DNA of 43,925 nucleotides from Vulcanimicrobiota bacterium (GCA_019235995.1 JAFAJV010000121.1:1-43925); one strand, 5' to 3'; shown: positions 1-7,200, counted from the first letter of the stretch. Notes: generated by a model from the letters alone, not told the origin. Made by a program: numbers and translations.

Positions 1-1
1 T

Positions 2-79
2 GCAAAGGACCAAGAAGTGCCCGAGTATGATGAGAAGCTCGGCGACGAAGACGATCGAAAGGAGCGCGACGACGATTAA
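2..79 (+). CDS. Possible C-terminal tail of a gene entering from the left
   Basis: An open frame enters the window and ends in TAA at 77-79. It would encode a very acidic, charged tail rich in Asp and Glu (ending ERDDD). The opposite strand over the same bases reads as a hydrophobic stretch, which is the expected complement of Asp/Glu codons and has no start codon, so the plus-strand reading is preferred. The fragment is too short to identify and may not be a gene. Confidence 0.25.
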   Translation, partial: AKDQEVPEYDEKLGDEDDRKERDDD

Positions 80-109
80 CGCGCGGTAGACGCGTCCGCT
101 ACGTTCGGT

Positions 110-622
110 TCAAAAGACGAGGACGCCGTCCCATGTGTCCTCGTAACGGTCGCCCTTCAAAGTGAACGACCAGGCTCCGGTACCCGTCGCACTTTCAAAT
201 CTGCCCGTGCCGTGAACCACCGTGAATCTCCAGCGGTTCTTAGTGCTCGACATGTACATCTGGATAGAATCGTCCGGATGCGCGTCGCTGGTCAGAATGA
301 ACATGCCGTGGTCGGGTTCGCAGCGAAAACCAGGAGTCTTATGCAACGTTCCATGCTCGTCGCTCTGAAGCAGGAATGCGGCGTGACCGGAGCCGTGAAA
401 TTTGACCTCTTCAGGACGTCTATTCAGGTAGCAGTCGCCTTCGCGAGTTATGCCACCCGCGAAACTAGCGCTGAATGTACCCCCGGCCGTGGGCTGGCGC
501 AGTTGCTGCACGCCAATGAACGGGACCGCCTGCGTTCCGGCCTGTGGGGTCGGCGACCCACCGCATCCGCCAAGTAGGGTTGCGATGGTTATGCCTACAG
601 CGAAGTGACTGAAAATCTTCAT
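110..622 (-). CDS. Predicted lipoprotein, paralogue 1 of 3
   Basis: This 170-residue protein has a lipoprotein signal peptide with lipobox LLGGC (Cys20), followed by a Ser/Pro/Thr linker (GGSPTPQ). It should be an exported, lipid-anchored protein. The C-terminal third carries the signature GTGRF-x3-TGTG-x-WSFT, then YEDTW-x-G-x-L-x-F at the very end, shared with the next two genes. GxGRFxxATGxG motifs occur in small beta-barrel secreted proteins such as allene-oxide-cyclase-like folds, but that fold assignment is only a guess. Function is unknown. The signal peptide and linker are very close to those of the 645-1181 gene, pointing to recent duplication. Codon use is less GC-rich than genes to the right of 5,000. 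Confidence 0.8.
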   Translation of the reverse strand: MKIFSHFAVGITIATLLGGCGGSPTPQAGTQAVPFIGVQQLRQPTAGGTFSASFAGGITREGDCYLNRRPEEVKFHGSGHAAFLLQSDEHGTLHKTPGFRCEPDHGMFILTSDAHPDDSIQMYMSSTKNRWRFTVVHGTGRFESATGTGAWSFTLKGDRYEDTWDGVLVF

Positions 623-644
623 GCCCTTTATCCGTGTGCGCGCG

Positions 645-1181
645 TCAAAAGTTAAGCGTGCCCGTCCATGTGTCCTCGTATGTTATTCCCTCTGCGTGGT
701 CCTTTAGAGTAAATGACCACGTTCCAGAACCGGTCGCTTTTGCGAATCTTCCGGTGCCTTTAATCACCGTGTATTTCGCTTTACCGTCCAGCGGAGTTTC
801 CGCATCGAGGTAAATCGCGTCGTGCGGATTCTTCTCGCTTGTCATGATAAAGTAAGGGTACGAGAGGCGGCAATGCCCCGAAGTCTCTAGCGATTCGGCA
901 ATTCCCACTTCGCCGCTCGCCTCCAAGAACGAGGCGTGGCCTTCACCACGAAAATCATTGTATGGGATGAAGCCGAAGTCGGGCACTATGTGGCGACAGC
1001 CATCAGATTTTGAAAACCAGCCCGTGTAATGGGCGCTGAATTCACCGCCGTCCGCATGCTGCAGTCGCGAGCCCTTGGGGGCTAGCGCCTGCGTTCCGGT
1101 TTGTGGGGTCGGCGACCCACCGCATCCGACAAGTAGTGCTGTGACGGTTACGCTCAAAACGTATTGCCTAAAATTCTTCAT
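645..1181 (-). CDS. Predicted lipoprotein, paralogue 2 of 3
   Basis: This 178-residue protein has lipobox LLVGC (Cys20) and the same GGSPTPQ-x-GTQA linker as the gene at 110-622. It ends with the shared signature GTGRF-x-KATGSGTWSFT and YEDTW-x-G-x-L-x-F. The ATG at 1181 is preceded by a GGAGGAG ribosome binding site about 11 nt upstream. The middle of the protein is divergent from its neighbour except for scattered Cys and Gly, so the three genes look like a small family under diversification. Function is unknown; it is expected on the periplasmic or outer side of a membrane. A partial tRNA copy lies just upstream at 1217-1238, between this gene and the third paralogue. Confidence 0.8.
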   Translation of the reverse strand: MKNFRQYVLSVTVTALLVGCGGSPTPQTGTQALAPKGSRLQHADGGEFSAHYTGWFSKSDGCRHIVPDFGFIPYNDFRGEGHASFLEASGEVGIAESLETSGHCRLSYPYFIMTSEKNPHDAIYLDAETPLDGKAKYTVIKGTGRFAKATGSGTWSFTLKDHAEGITYEDTWTGTLNF

Positions 1182-1216
1182 TGGCCCGTGCTCCTCCAGA
1201 GCCCGATTTCAAACTT

Positions 1217-1238
1217 GGGCGGGACATGGATTGAACAT
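1217..1238 (-). repeat. Partial copy of the tRNA-Val(GAC) 3' end (candidate attachment site)
   Basis: Twenty-one of 22 bases match 5000-5021, the 3' acceptor strand and T-arm of the intact tRNA-Val at 4996-5070, in the same orientation. The single mismatch is at 1223. Homology stops at the end of the acceptor stem: the CCA and the anticodon arm are not present here. Two same-orientation copies of a tRNA 3' end flanking a stretch of accessory genes is the usual outcome of integrase-mediated insertion into a tRNA. No integrase gene remains between the copies. Confidence 0.7.
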
Positions 1239-1256
1239 TGATCGTTGCAGCAGTCG

Positions 1257-1787
1257 TCAAAATGTGAGCGTACCCGACCAGGCGTCGGTATACTGACTGC
1301 TGCCGATGCACGTGAAGGTGACCGTGCCGGAACCGGTCGCGTGAACGAACTTGCCCGCCCCAGAAACCACCCCATAGTTGACCGAGTGACATGGCGGTCC
1401 GATTAATCTGAACGTGACCCAATTGCCAGGATGCCCTCTACTCCGGAGCATTGCTCCACCGATAAACAAACAGCCTTTGAGGATTGGATGTCCTTGCATT
1501 GATCCGGTTTCGACGCCTCTGTTTAGGAATTTCGCCGATCCACTACCACTGAAGTTGAAGGAGCCATACTTATTCTTGGTGCATCCGACGAGGCTGTCGT
1601 CCCCGGCATAACTGCCGCTGAAGACTCCGCCTCGCGGCAGGCGGACAGCTGAGTTTGCAGTAGTAGCCTGCTGTCTTCCCGTCAAGTGTTCAAAAGGTTG
1701 CGGAGCACTCGACTGTCCGCTGCACGAAGCGAGAATCGCGCTGGTTAGGACCATCGCGCCATAATACACAAACCGAGAACCTGTCAT
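1257..1787 (-). CDS. Predicted lipoprotein, paralogue 3 of 3
   Basis: This 176-residue protein has lipobox ILASC (Cys22) and a polar linker. The body keeps the family pattern: G-V-FSGSYAG near the start of the mature domain, GAGKF-x2-ATGSGTVTFT, and a terminal YTDAW-x-G-x-L-x-F. The N-terminal signal and linker differ from the two paralogues downstream, so this is the more diverged member. An AAAGGGA ribosome binding site lies about 9 nt before ATG 1787. It lies inside the interval bounded by the tRNA-Val direct repeat, whereas its two relatives lie outside it. Function is unknown. Confidence 0.8.
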   Translation of the reverse strand: MTGSRFVYYGAMVLTSAILASCSGQSSAPQPFEHLTGRQQATTANSAVRLPRGGVFSGSYAGDDSLVGCTKNKYGSFNFSGSGSAKFLNRGVETGSMQGHPILKGCLFIGGAMLRSRGHPGNWVTFRLIGPPCHSVNYGVVSGAGKFVHATGSGTVTFTCIGSSQYTDAWSGTLTF

Positions 1788-1882
1788 GGGAAGCCATCCC
1801 TTTCTGCGCTAGAACGAGCGTGCTCCAAGCATGGAGGTGGCTGGAGGCGACGGCCGCCTGCCAGGCCCTCAGCGTAGCACTT

Positions 1883-1902
1883 TTAAGGGCTAGCGTCCTT
1901 AA
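1883..1902. repeat. Small inverted repeat (TTAAGG/CCTTAA)
   Basis: A perfect 6-bp inverted repeat with an 8-nt loop lies upstream of the lipoprotein gene at 1257-1787 and before the GloVer remnant. It has no U-run of terminator length. It may be an operator or simply a relic. Confidence 0.3.
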
Positions 1903-1984
1903 TGCATAGCCTGCGTTTTGCCCATAGCGTACGGTCTCCACCTGTGCAAGACATCGGACTTGTCTCCATTCGTCGCCTGAGCTG

Positions 1985-2242
1985 ATAGACTTCAACGGTA
2001 CGCTATACGGCACTACTCTTTTGGGCGGGACGAAGTACCGTGGAATAGTCTTTAGCTTGACAATGTCGGAAAAGGAGACTGTGCTTCATAACTTTCAAGG
2101 TGCACCTGACGGCATGTATCCGACTGGCGGGCTAGTCGCGATAGGTAACACACTCTACGGCACTACAAGCGAGGGCGGAAGTGGGCCGTGTTATGGTCAC
2201 CCGCCCCTGGGGTGCGGGACGATCTACAAGTTCACGCCCTAA
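1985..2242 (+). pseudogene. Remnant of a GloVer-type tandem-repeat secreted protein
   Basis: The frame reads DFNGTLYGTT, then GG-x4-G-x-VFSLT, ETVLHNF, DGMYPTGGL, GNTLYGTTSEGG and finally GTIYKFTP before TAA. These are the repeat units of the 'choice-of-anchor tandem repeat GloVer' proteins, which normally carry many copies behind a signal peptide. Only about one and a half repeats are left. The repeat sequence continues upstream of the first usable start (TTG 2021), with no signal peptide and a stop at 1925-1927. This is therefore best read as the surviving C-terminal end of a truncated gene, not a functional 73-codon gene. It lies inside the tRNA-bounded island. Confidence 0.65.
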
Positions 2243-2534
2243 TGCGTCTTGCGGCAGAGTTGCTGGGCATTCCGATCGCGCGGAAACGACACCGCGCACG
2301 GGCAGCCTGAGCCGCACAGCGCGCCACGGTGCCGGGAAAATCTAACTTACGGCTGAGCGACGTGGGGGCGAATTCGCAATGGCACTTAAAAGCGCGTTAA
2401 TGGTCGCGCCCGGCCGAACAAACTGATTCCTGTCAGATGCTATCGCGATACGAGCGAGGGGACTCTTGTCTGCAAGGAGGCGCTCGTCGGCATCAGAACC
2501 CGCTGCATCCCCTTGCCGCGTGGAGGTGTACCGT
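2243..2534. other. Intergenic stretch with no recognised gene
   Basis: Between the GloVer remnant and the first HAF-like gene I see no coding frame with both a plausible ribosome binding site and protein-like composition. A 22-codon frame starting at ATG 2242 is present but unsupported. The promoter of the downstream gene should lie here; I could not place it with confidence. Confidence 0.4.
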
Positions 2535-3713
2535 ATGCGTCCTTCGCGATCAGTAACAAGCCGCACAAGGCTCATCATTTTTATCTTCATGATCACAGCA
2601 TTAGGCGTAAGCGTCGGCTCTGGCGCTGCCGTCAATGCACACCCGGGCTCCTTCCTAAAATCAGGAACTACGAGTGTCTGCGGAACCACAGCCATCATCT
2701 GCTACAACATCGAGACGGTCGACTATAAACCTGGTGAAAATAACTTTATAACGGGCATCAATAACTTTGACAATATCGTAGGTGCGTACTCCGCTGCTAC
2801 CACTGCCAATGCCATCTACCACAGCTTCGAGGCCGCTCCGAACCCGGTGCCAACCGCTTATACGGGACAGTTCGTCAATGAGAAGAGTCCGTATAAGAGC
2901 ACCTTTCTCCAAGGGTTGGATAATAATCAAAAACTTTCGAATTCGTATGTAGTCGGCTATGCTGGAAACATCTGCGGAAGTTGCAGCACGGTAGGAGTCA
3001 TCTACAATAACAAAAACAACACCTGGACGACCGTTCAAGACAACAACAACGGCTCATGCCCTGTCGATACCCAGGTACTCGCAATGACGAATCCGCAACA
3101 GGGAGTCGGCTTTTATTTAAAACCGAATTCGCTCGGCAAATGCGAACAGCAGGCTTTTGAATTTTATCCCAAAAGCGGCGGCACCAGCGATCAGTTCACG
3201 TACGTTGACTTTAACCCTCCGCCGGCAACCAGCGGTGCGACAGTTGTCTCATCAACGGCAAACGGCGTCAATGAACTAGGAGATGTCGTTGGAACCGAGA
3301 CATACGGGTCACCCCATCGTCAGGCGGCGTGGGTGTACTCCGAACTCACGTACTACACGTTTAAAAACGGTAGCTACAACACGTTCGGTCGGGGGATCGA
3401 CTTCAACGATAGAGTGGTTGGTGACTACATTGACGGCGTCGGTGCCACCCATGGATTCTTAGTTGAGAATCCCGTGAGCCCGACGTTTATTACGATCGAT
3501 TATCCGGTCACTCCGGCATACACGGTCATAAATTCGATCAGCCTGGAAACAGACAAAAAAGACGGCTTTCTCTCGGCGATTTCGGGATGGTATTTCGAGG
3601 GTGGCCTGTACCATGGATTCGTTGGGACATGCAACACCACGTGCCCCAACGTGGGGAAAACCATACCGGGGCTTGAGAGTCACTTGAAAACGGTCAGACC
3701 ACCAAGTCGCTAA
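2535..3713 (+). CDS. Secreted HAF-like repeat protein 1
   Basis: The start at ATG 2535 is chosen because GGAGGTG lies 7 nt upstream and the protein then begins with a classical signal peptide (basic RPSRS, then a hydrophobic helix LIIFIFMITALGV). The open frame extends further upstream but without these features. The 392-residue product carries degenerate repeats typical of the 'extracellular repeat, HAF' group: ITGINNFDNIVGAY, NGVNELGDVVGTE, GIDFNDRVVGDY with ATHGFL, and SGWYFEGGLYHGF. Such proteins are exported, predicted beta-propeller-like and of unknown function. Several Cys pairs (CGSC, CNTTC) could form disulfides. Codon use is rich in A/T-ending codons, unlike the chromosome beyond 5,000. 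It is followed in tandem by a paralogue. Confidence 0.75.
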   Translation: MRPSRSVTSRTRLIIFIFMITALGVSVGSGAAVNAHPGSFLKSGTTSVCGTTAIICYNIETVDYKPGENNFITGINNFDNIVGAYSAATTANAIYHSFEAAPNPVPTAYTGQFVNEKSPYKSTFLQGLDNNQKLSNSYVVGYAGNICGSCSTVGVIYNNKNNTWTTVQDNNNGSCPVDTQVLAMTNPQQGVGFYLKPNSLGKCEQQAFEFYPKSGGTSDQFTYVDFNPPPATSGATVVSSTANGVNELGDVVGTETYGSPHRQAAWVYSELTYYTFKNGSYNTFGRGIDFNDRVVGDYIDGVGATHGFLVENPVSPTFITIDYPVTPAYTVINSISLETDKKDGFLSAISGWYFEGGLYHGFVGTCNTTCPNVGKTIPGLESHLKTVRPPSR

Positions 3714-3777
3714 AAGTCACGCATCAAGTGACTACCGTCACACCCTGCCGTTCCCAGTGCTAAGTAAGGAGACTGTC

Positions 3778-4887
3778 ATGCAAAAGTGGACCACGTCCCA
3801 TCGCGGCCTTTCGATCGTCTCTCTTGCCGTGACTTTGGCCGCTCTTGGCGGTTGTTCCAGCTCTTCGGTCGGACCGCTCGCGAAAAACCCGGGGGCCAGC
3901 ATCGCCCGACCGAGTTGGACTTCGGGCGGTTACACTCTGACTACGGTCTACGATACCGCTGGAGCTAACAATGAGATAACCGGCATAAATACCAACGGTA
4001 CAATCGTAGGTAATTACGCCAGCTCTACAACTAGCGATGCCTCCTGGACTAGTTACACGTCCACCTCTCCGTATCAATCCTTTACCGTTGACACATATTC
4101 CGCCGTTAACGGGGGTGCTGGGGGTGGGACGTATCTGTCCTCTATCAGCAATGATTCGAAAATCAAGGTGGGCACTGTCTACTATCCTGCGGGGGAGAAC
4201 TATAACTGGGGCGCTGTGGAAAACGGGGGACTTTGGAGCCTGACTTCGAGGGTGGGAGATTCGAGCGATTGTCCGGTGCCGACACACGAGTTGCTCGGCT
4301 ACGACGACAACAGCGGCACCCAGGTTGCCGTTGGGTTTTATGCCAGCGGGACAAGCTGTGTGATTAAACCGTATCTAGTTAGACCGGGCAACATTGTTGA
4401 CCTCACGCGGTTTAAAGGTGGTGTTATCCCCTCTAATTTTATCAATACCTCGGCGACGGGGATTGATTACGGTGACAATATCGTAGGCAGCACACAGTTC
4501 ACGAGCAGCGGCACAAAAACGAAACCGCCCGCTGGATGGTTACAATTGCAAAGCACAACGACCAAGCCAAATACCCTCCAGCCATATTGGTGTTGCAATA
4601 CTACTAGTAAGGTTGGCTATCCGACCTACTTCAACGGGATTGCGCTAGTGAAGTCCGCGGACGAGATCGTGGGATCGTACAAAAATGGAACGGTAACACA
4701 CGGCTTCGTCTGGGTCGTGGGTAGTCCCACGTGGACCACAGTTGACGCTCCACCTGGTGCGGATCTCACGGTGGTCAATGGAGTTAGTCGGGACGGCAAG
4801 ATATGTGGATGGTACCATGAAATCCAGACGGGCCACTTGTATGGCTTCGTCGGGACTCCCACCACTGGATTGAGGAAACGTCACTAG
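3778..4887 (+). CDS. HAF-like repeat lipoprotein 2
   Basis: ATG 3778 follows a strong AAGGAG (3766-3771) and gives a lipoprotein signal with lipobox LAALGGC (Cys26) and a Ser-rich linker; the open frame's earlier start at 3757 would overlap that ribosome binding site. The 369-residue product is a diverged paralogue of the gene at 2535-3713. It has the same order of repeats: NEITGINTNGTIVGNY, TGIDYGDNIVGS, an ADEIVGSYKNG-x-VTHGFVWV unit, and a final GKICGWYHE with LYGFVG. It should be anchored to a membrane facing outward. The pair probably arose by tandem duplication, one copy keeping a cleavable secretion signal and the other a lipid anchor. Function is unknown. Confidence 0.75.
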   Translation: MQKWTTSHRGLSIVSLAVTLAALGGCSSSSVGPLAKNPGASIARPSWTSGGYTLTTVYDTAGANNEITGINTNGTIVGNYASSTTSDASWTSYTSTSPYQSFTVDTYSAVNGGAGGGTYLSSISNDSKIKVGTVYYPAGENYNWGAVENGGLWSLTSRVGDSSDCPVPTHELLGYDDNSGTQVAVGFYASGTSCVIKPYLVRPGNIVDLTRFKGGVIPSNFINTSATGIDYGDNIVGSTQFTSSGTKTKPPAGWLQLQSTTTKPNTLQPYWCCNTTSKVGYPTYFNGIALVKSADEIVGSYKNGTVTHGFVWVVGSPTWTTVDAPPGADLTVVNGVSRDGKICGWYHEIQTGHLYGFVGTPTTGLRKRH

Positions 4888-4890
4888 AGT

Positions 4891-4910
4891 GAGCCTCAAA
4901 ATGTTGGCTC
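4891..4910 (+). terminator. Possible weak terminator after the HAF-like genes
   Basis: A perfect 5-bp stem (GAGCC/GGCTC) with a 10-nt A/T-rich loop lies just after the stop of the gene at 3778-4887. There is no U-run after it, so this is a weak call. Confidence 0.25.
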
Positions 4911-4995
4911 GTCGCGCCACAGGTCAAATTATGATTCGAAGGTCAGGGACGGGGCGGTCTATTTTGGCGATCTCGTCCGGCAGAATCGCGCTTTA

Positions 4996-5070
4996 TGGTG
5001 GGCGGTACATGGATTGAACATGTGACCTCTTCCGTGTCAAGGAAGCGCTCTCCCACTGAGCTAACCGCCC
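4996..5070 (-). tRNA. tRNA-Val (GAC)
   Basis: The minus strand folds into a complete cloverleaf: 7-bp acceptor stem GGGCGGT/ACCGCCC, D-arm with GCTC/GAGC, anticodon stem CTTCC/GGAAG around loop TTGACAC (anticodon GAC), and a T-arm with a TTCAATC loop. Discriminator A and an encoded CCA occupy 4996-4999. The gene is intact and its 3' end faces the low-GC region to the left. A 22-nt near-copy of its 3' end is found at 1217-1238, suggesting it served as an integration site. Confidence 0.95.
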
Positions 5071-5146
5071 TCGATTCCTACCGTGGGAACGGCCCAGACT
5101 TCGAATTTCGGTCCGCGCGCCCTGCTCGGGCCGCAATTTTTTCGGT

Positions 5147-5176
5147 TTGACAAGCGATTAGCAAGCGTGATAGAGT
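5147..5176 (+). promoter_or_regulatory. Candidate sigma-70-type promoter
   Basis: A consensus TTGACA (-35, 5147-5152) is followed after 18 bases by TAGAGT (-10, 5171-5176). It points to the 30-codon ORF at 5206 and the hairpin at 5327-5355. Confidence 0.55.
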
Positions 5177-5205
5177 TGCGCGTATTACTCGGGAAAGGAG
5201 GCGCG

Positions 5206-5298
5206 ATGAACAATAGTATTTTTCAGTTCTGCACCCCCGCGACGCAAGTCGAGGGCGGGTCGACGCGCCTTGGACCTTCGGAGGATCGGCCGGCATAA
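5206..5298 (+). CDS. Possible 30-residue peptide or leader ORF
   Basis: ATG 5206 is preceded by a near-perfect AAAGGAGG ribosome binding site (5194-5201). The frame runs 30 codons to TAA and starts MNNSIFQFC. The composition is polar, with no signal peptide, membrane segment or run of one amino-acid codon that would mark a classical attenuation leader. The unit is framed by a consensus-like promoter (5147-5176) and a rho-independent hairpin (5327-5355), so the transcript could be a short mRNA, a dual-function small RNA, or the leader of the gene at 5395. I do not recognise the peptide. Confidence 0.45.
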   Translation: MNNSIFQFCTPATQVEGGSTRLGPSEDRPA

Positions 5299-5326
5299 GG
5301 TATTTGCCGAGTTTTCCGATCTCACG

Positions 5327-5357
5327 AAGGCCTCCGCGATCGACCCGGGGGCCTTTT
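5327..5357 (+). terminator. Rho-independent terminator or attenuator
   Basis: A 9-bp stem (AAGGCCTCC at 5327-5335 with GGGGGCCTT at 5347-5355, one G-U pair) and an 11-nt loop are followed by a T-rich run (TTCATTTC). The CCTCC arm can alternatively pair with GGAGG at 5280-5284 inside the small ORF, so switching between structures is conceivable. Confidence 0.65.
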
Positions 5358-5394
5358 CATTTCATTACTTCACGCTTGAACTACGAGGCGAATC

Positions 5395-5592
5395 ATGGAC
5401 TCTTGGCTTCATGCCGAAATTCGGAAACGCCGTGAGGACGCCTTGGAAAACGCTCGTCGCCACAGGCTCGCGCGCCTGTCGGCGAAGGGACGAAGTACGA
5501 GGGTCCGCACGCACATCGCCGCCGGCGCGCAGGCGGCGAGCGACGCGCTCGCCGCGCTCGCGCGCAGCCTGCGCAACGGCGAAGTAGCGTAA
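5395..5592 (+). CDS. Small basic protein of unknown function
   Basis: This 65-residue frame starts at ATG 5395, with a loose AGGCGA upstream. The N-terminal two thirds is rich in Arg with helix-forming residues (EIRKRREDALENARRHR), and the C-terminal third is Ala-rich and amphipathic. It is probably a soluble, mostly helical protein that may bind nucleic acid through its basic face, but no family is recognised. It lies 40 nt downstream of the terminator at 5327-5357 and converges with the TPR gene on the other strand, leaving 3 nt between them. The coding call rests on length, start context and GC-rich third positions. Confidence 0.45.
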   Translation: MDSWLHAEIRKRREDALENARRHRLARLSAKGRSTRVRTHIAAGAQAASDALAALARSLRNGEVA

Positions 5593-5595
5593 CGA

Positions 5596-7086
5596 TCAGG
5601 GGAGGGCGTCGGCGATGCCGGTATCGGCGTCCTTCCATTCAACTTGGAAACGCGAACGCACCGCAACCGCCTGCGCGGCTTGGCCCTGCGCCGAAAGCGC
5701 CGCGGCCAATCCGTACAGCGCGCGGGGATCGTTCGGATAACGCGCGAGCGCTTCGCTGAAGGCCGCCACCGCATGCGCATACCCGCCATATCGTAAGTAG
5801 ATCCCGCCTAGGACCTCGTCGGCCGGAAAGAGCGGGATCAGCTCCTCGGTGAAATTCGCGCGCTGATCGTCGCGCGCGCGCTCTATCCAGCGGGTGGCGT
5901 CCCCGGGCGTCCCGTCCGCCGTGGCCGCCTCCGCGAGGAAGAGCTGCGCCATGTAGCCGTGCGTCAAGTCTTCGCCCGCGACGCGCTTAGCGAGCGCGCG
6001 CGCCTCGGCCGCGTGGCCCAAGCGCAGCGCCGCCCAGCCGCGCACGCTTTCGCCGGCGAACGCGCCAGGATCAGCGGCATAGGCGTCGGCGTATCGGCCG
6101 AATCGAAGCGCCGTTATCGCATCGAAGTCTTGATCGAAAACTCCCTCCATTCGCAGCGCCCAGACCCGTGCGACCGCGTAGTTTCCAAGCATCATCGCGG
6201 CCGAGTAGCCGACGCCGACGTCGTGTTTGGCGTAGCGCCGGACGTGCTCGCCATCCAGTCCGCCGGGAAGCCGCTCGAGCAGTTCGAAGGCGCGGTCGCT
6301 CGACGCTACCGCGGCGGCATAGTCTCCCGTCTCGATCCAGTAGTGGGCCGGCATGTGCGCGAGATGCTCGGCCTCGGGCGGGAATGCGGCGGCGTCGAGC
6401 CGCTGCGCGCACTGCCGCGCGGGTCGTCGGTCGGGCGCGAGATCGTAGAGGTGGATGCAGAGGTGGTTAGCCATCGCGCTCTTCGGGTCGTCGCGCAAGA
6501 TCCGCGTGACCAGCTCGAGCGCCTCGCGCGACTCGACCGCCGCAGGCGCCCCGCCGCTCCACGCAAGCCCGCCGCCTTCGAGCAACGCCTCTGCTGCGAG
6601 CAGCGCGACGTTCTCGTCGCCGGACGCGCGCGCGAACCGCAGCATGCCGTCGCGGTACGCCGCATCGTCGGAACGCCAGTCGGCGAAGCTGCCGCGGTAA
6701 CGGCGGCCCATGAGCACGACGAGCTCCTGGTCGCGCGCCGGCGGCAGCGTGGCGACCGCGGCGGCTTGTCGCACCGCTCGCGCGGCGCGCTCGAAGCGCC
6801 CGGCGGTCATCGGCGTGTTCAAGTCGGGGCCGCTTGCCAGCGCGACGCCCCAGAAGGCCATCGCCAGGCGCGGATCGAGCGCGGCGGCCAGCTCGAACAT
6901 GCGCGCGGCGTCGTCGCCGTCGTAGGCATAATAGAGGAAGAGGCCGCGGTCGATCGCGGCTTGCGCTTGCGGATTGTTCGTCGACACCGGGAGGTGAACC
7001 GAAGTGGCCACCGCGGTCGCGGCAAAGAGAACGACGGCGGCGAGCGTCACGTAGAATATGGTAGGGTAAGATTCGGTTTTGTCCAA
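5596..7086 (-). CDS. TPR-repeat protein with N-terminal membrane anchor
   Basis: This 496-residue protein has an N-terminal hydrophobic segment (residues 10-28, FYVTLAAVVLFAATAVATS) that is a signal peptide or anchor. Several tetratricopeptide-like helical pairs follow (for example GLFLYYAYDGDDAARMFELA, then AMAFWGVALASGPDLN, and near the end YARYPNDPRALYGLAAALS-like segments). Two conserved histidine regions (MANHLCIHLYDL and HLAHMPAHYWIETGDY) are typical of a group of tetratricopeptide proteins annotated only as hypothetical. It probably scaffolds protein contacts in the periplasm. The start is TTG 7086; a GTG at codon 13 would cut into the hydrophobic segment. It is divergent from tRNA-Val(CAC), with 17 nt between. 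Confidence 0.75.
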   Translation of the reverse strand: MDKTESYPTIFYVTLAAVVLFAATAVATSVHLPVSTNNPQAQAAIDRGLFLYYAYDGDDAARMFELAAALDPRLAMAFWGVALASGPDLNTPMTAGRFERAARAVRQAAAVATLPPARDQELVVLMGRRYRGSFADWRSDDAAYRDGMLRFARASGDENVALLAAEALLEGGGLAWSGGAPAAVESREALELVTRILRDDPKSAMANHLCIHLYDLAPDRRPARQCAQRLDAAAFPPEAEHLAHMPAHYWIETGDYAAAVASSDRAFELLERLPGGLDGEHVRRYAKHDVGVGYSAAMMLGNYAVARVWALRMEGVFDQDFDAITALRFGRYADAYAADPGAFAGESVRGWAALRLGHAAEARALAKRVAGEDLTHGYMAQLFLAEAATADGTPGDATRWIERARDDQRANFTEELIPLFPADEVLGGIYLRYGGYAHAVAAFSEALARYPNDPRALYGLAAALSAQGQAAQAVAVRSRFQVEWKDADTGIADALP

Positions 7087-7103
7087 GGAGCCGTCACCGG
7101 AAC

Positions 7104-7178
7104 GGGCGCGTAGCTCAGCGGGAGAGCATCCGCTTCACACGCGGGGGGTCGCTGGTTCGAACCCAGCCGTGCCCACCA
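7104..7178 (+). tRNA. tRNA-Val (CAC)
   Basis: The cloverleaf has acceptor GGGCGCG/CGTGCCC, an anticodon stem TCCGC/GCGGG around TTCACAC (anticodon CAC), a GGTTCGAAC T-loop region and an encoded ACCA end. It is the first of three tRNAs in a row and complements the GAC isoacceptor at 4996. Confidence 0.95.
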
Positions 7179-7200
7179 CGCCGAGCCGGCATCCGGTCTT

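Noticed and set aside
2242-2310. A 22-codon frame starting directly after the GloVer stop
   Set aside because: No ribosome binding site and no recognisable sequence; likely chance.
5083-5205. Longer version of the small ORF starting at GTG 5083
   Set aside because: It would read through the promoter-like region and lacks its own ribosome binding site; the ATG at 5206 has a strong one.
5959-7113. A 384-codon open frame antisense to the TPR gene
   Set aside because: It is Arg/Val/Ala-rich with no motifs and arises because GC-rich genes leave antisense frames open; the TPR frame has a membrane segment and helical repeats.
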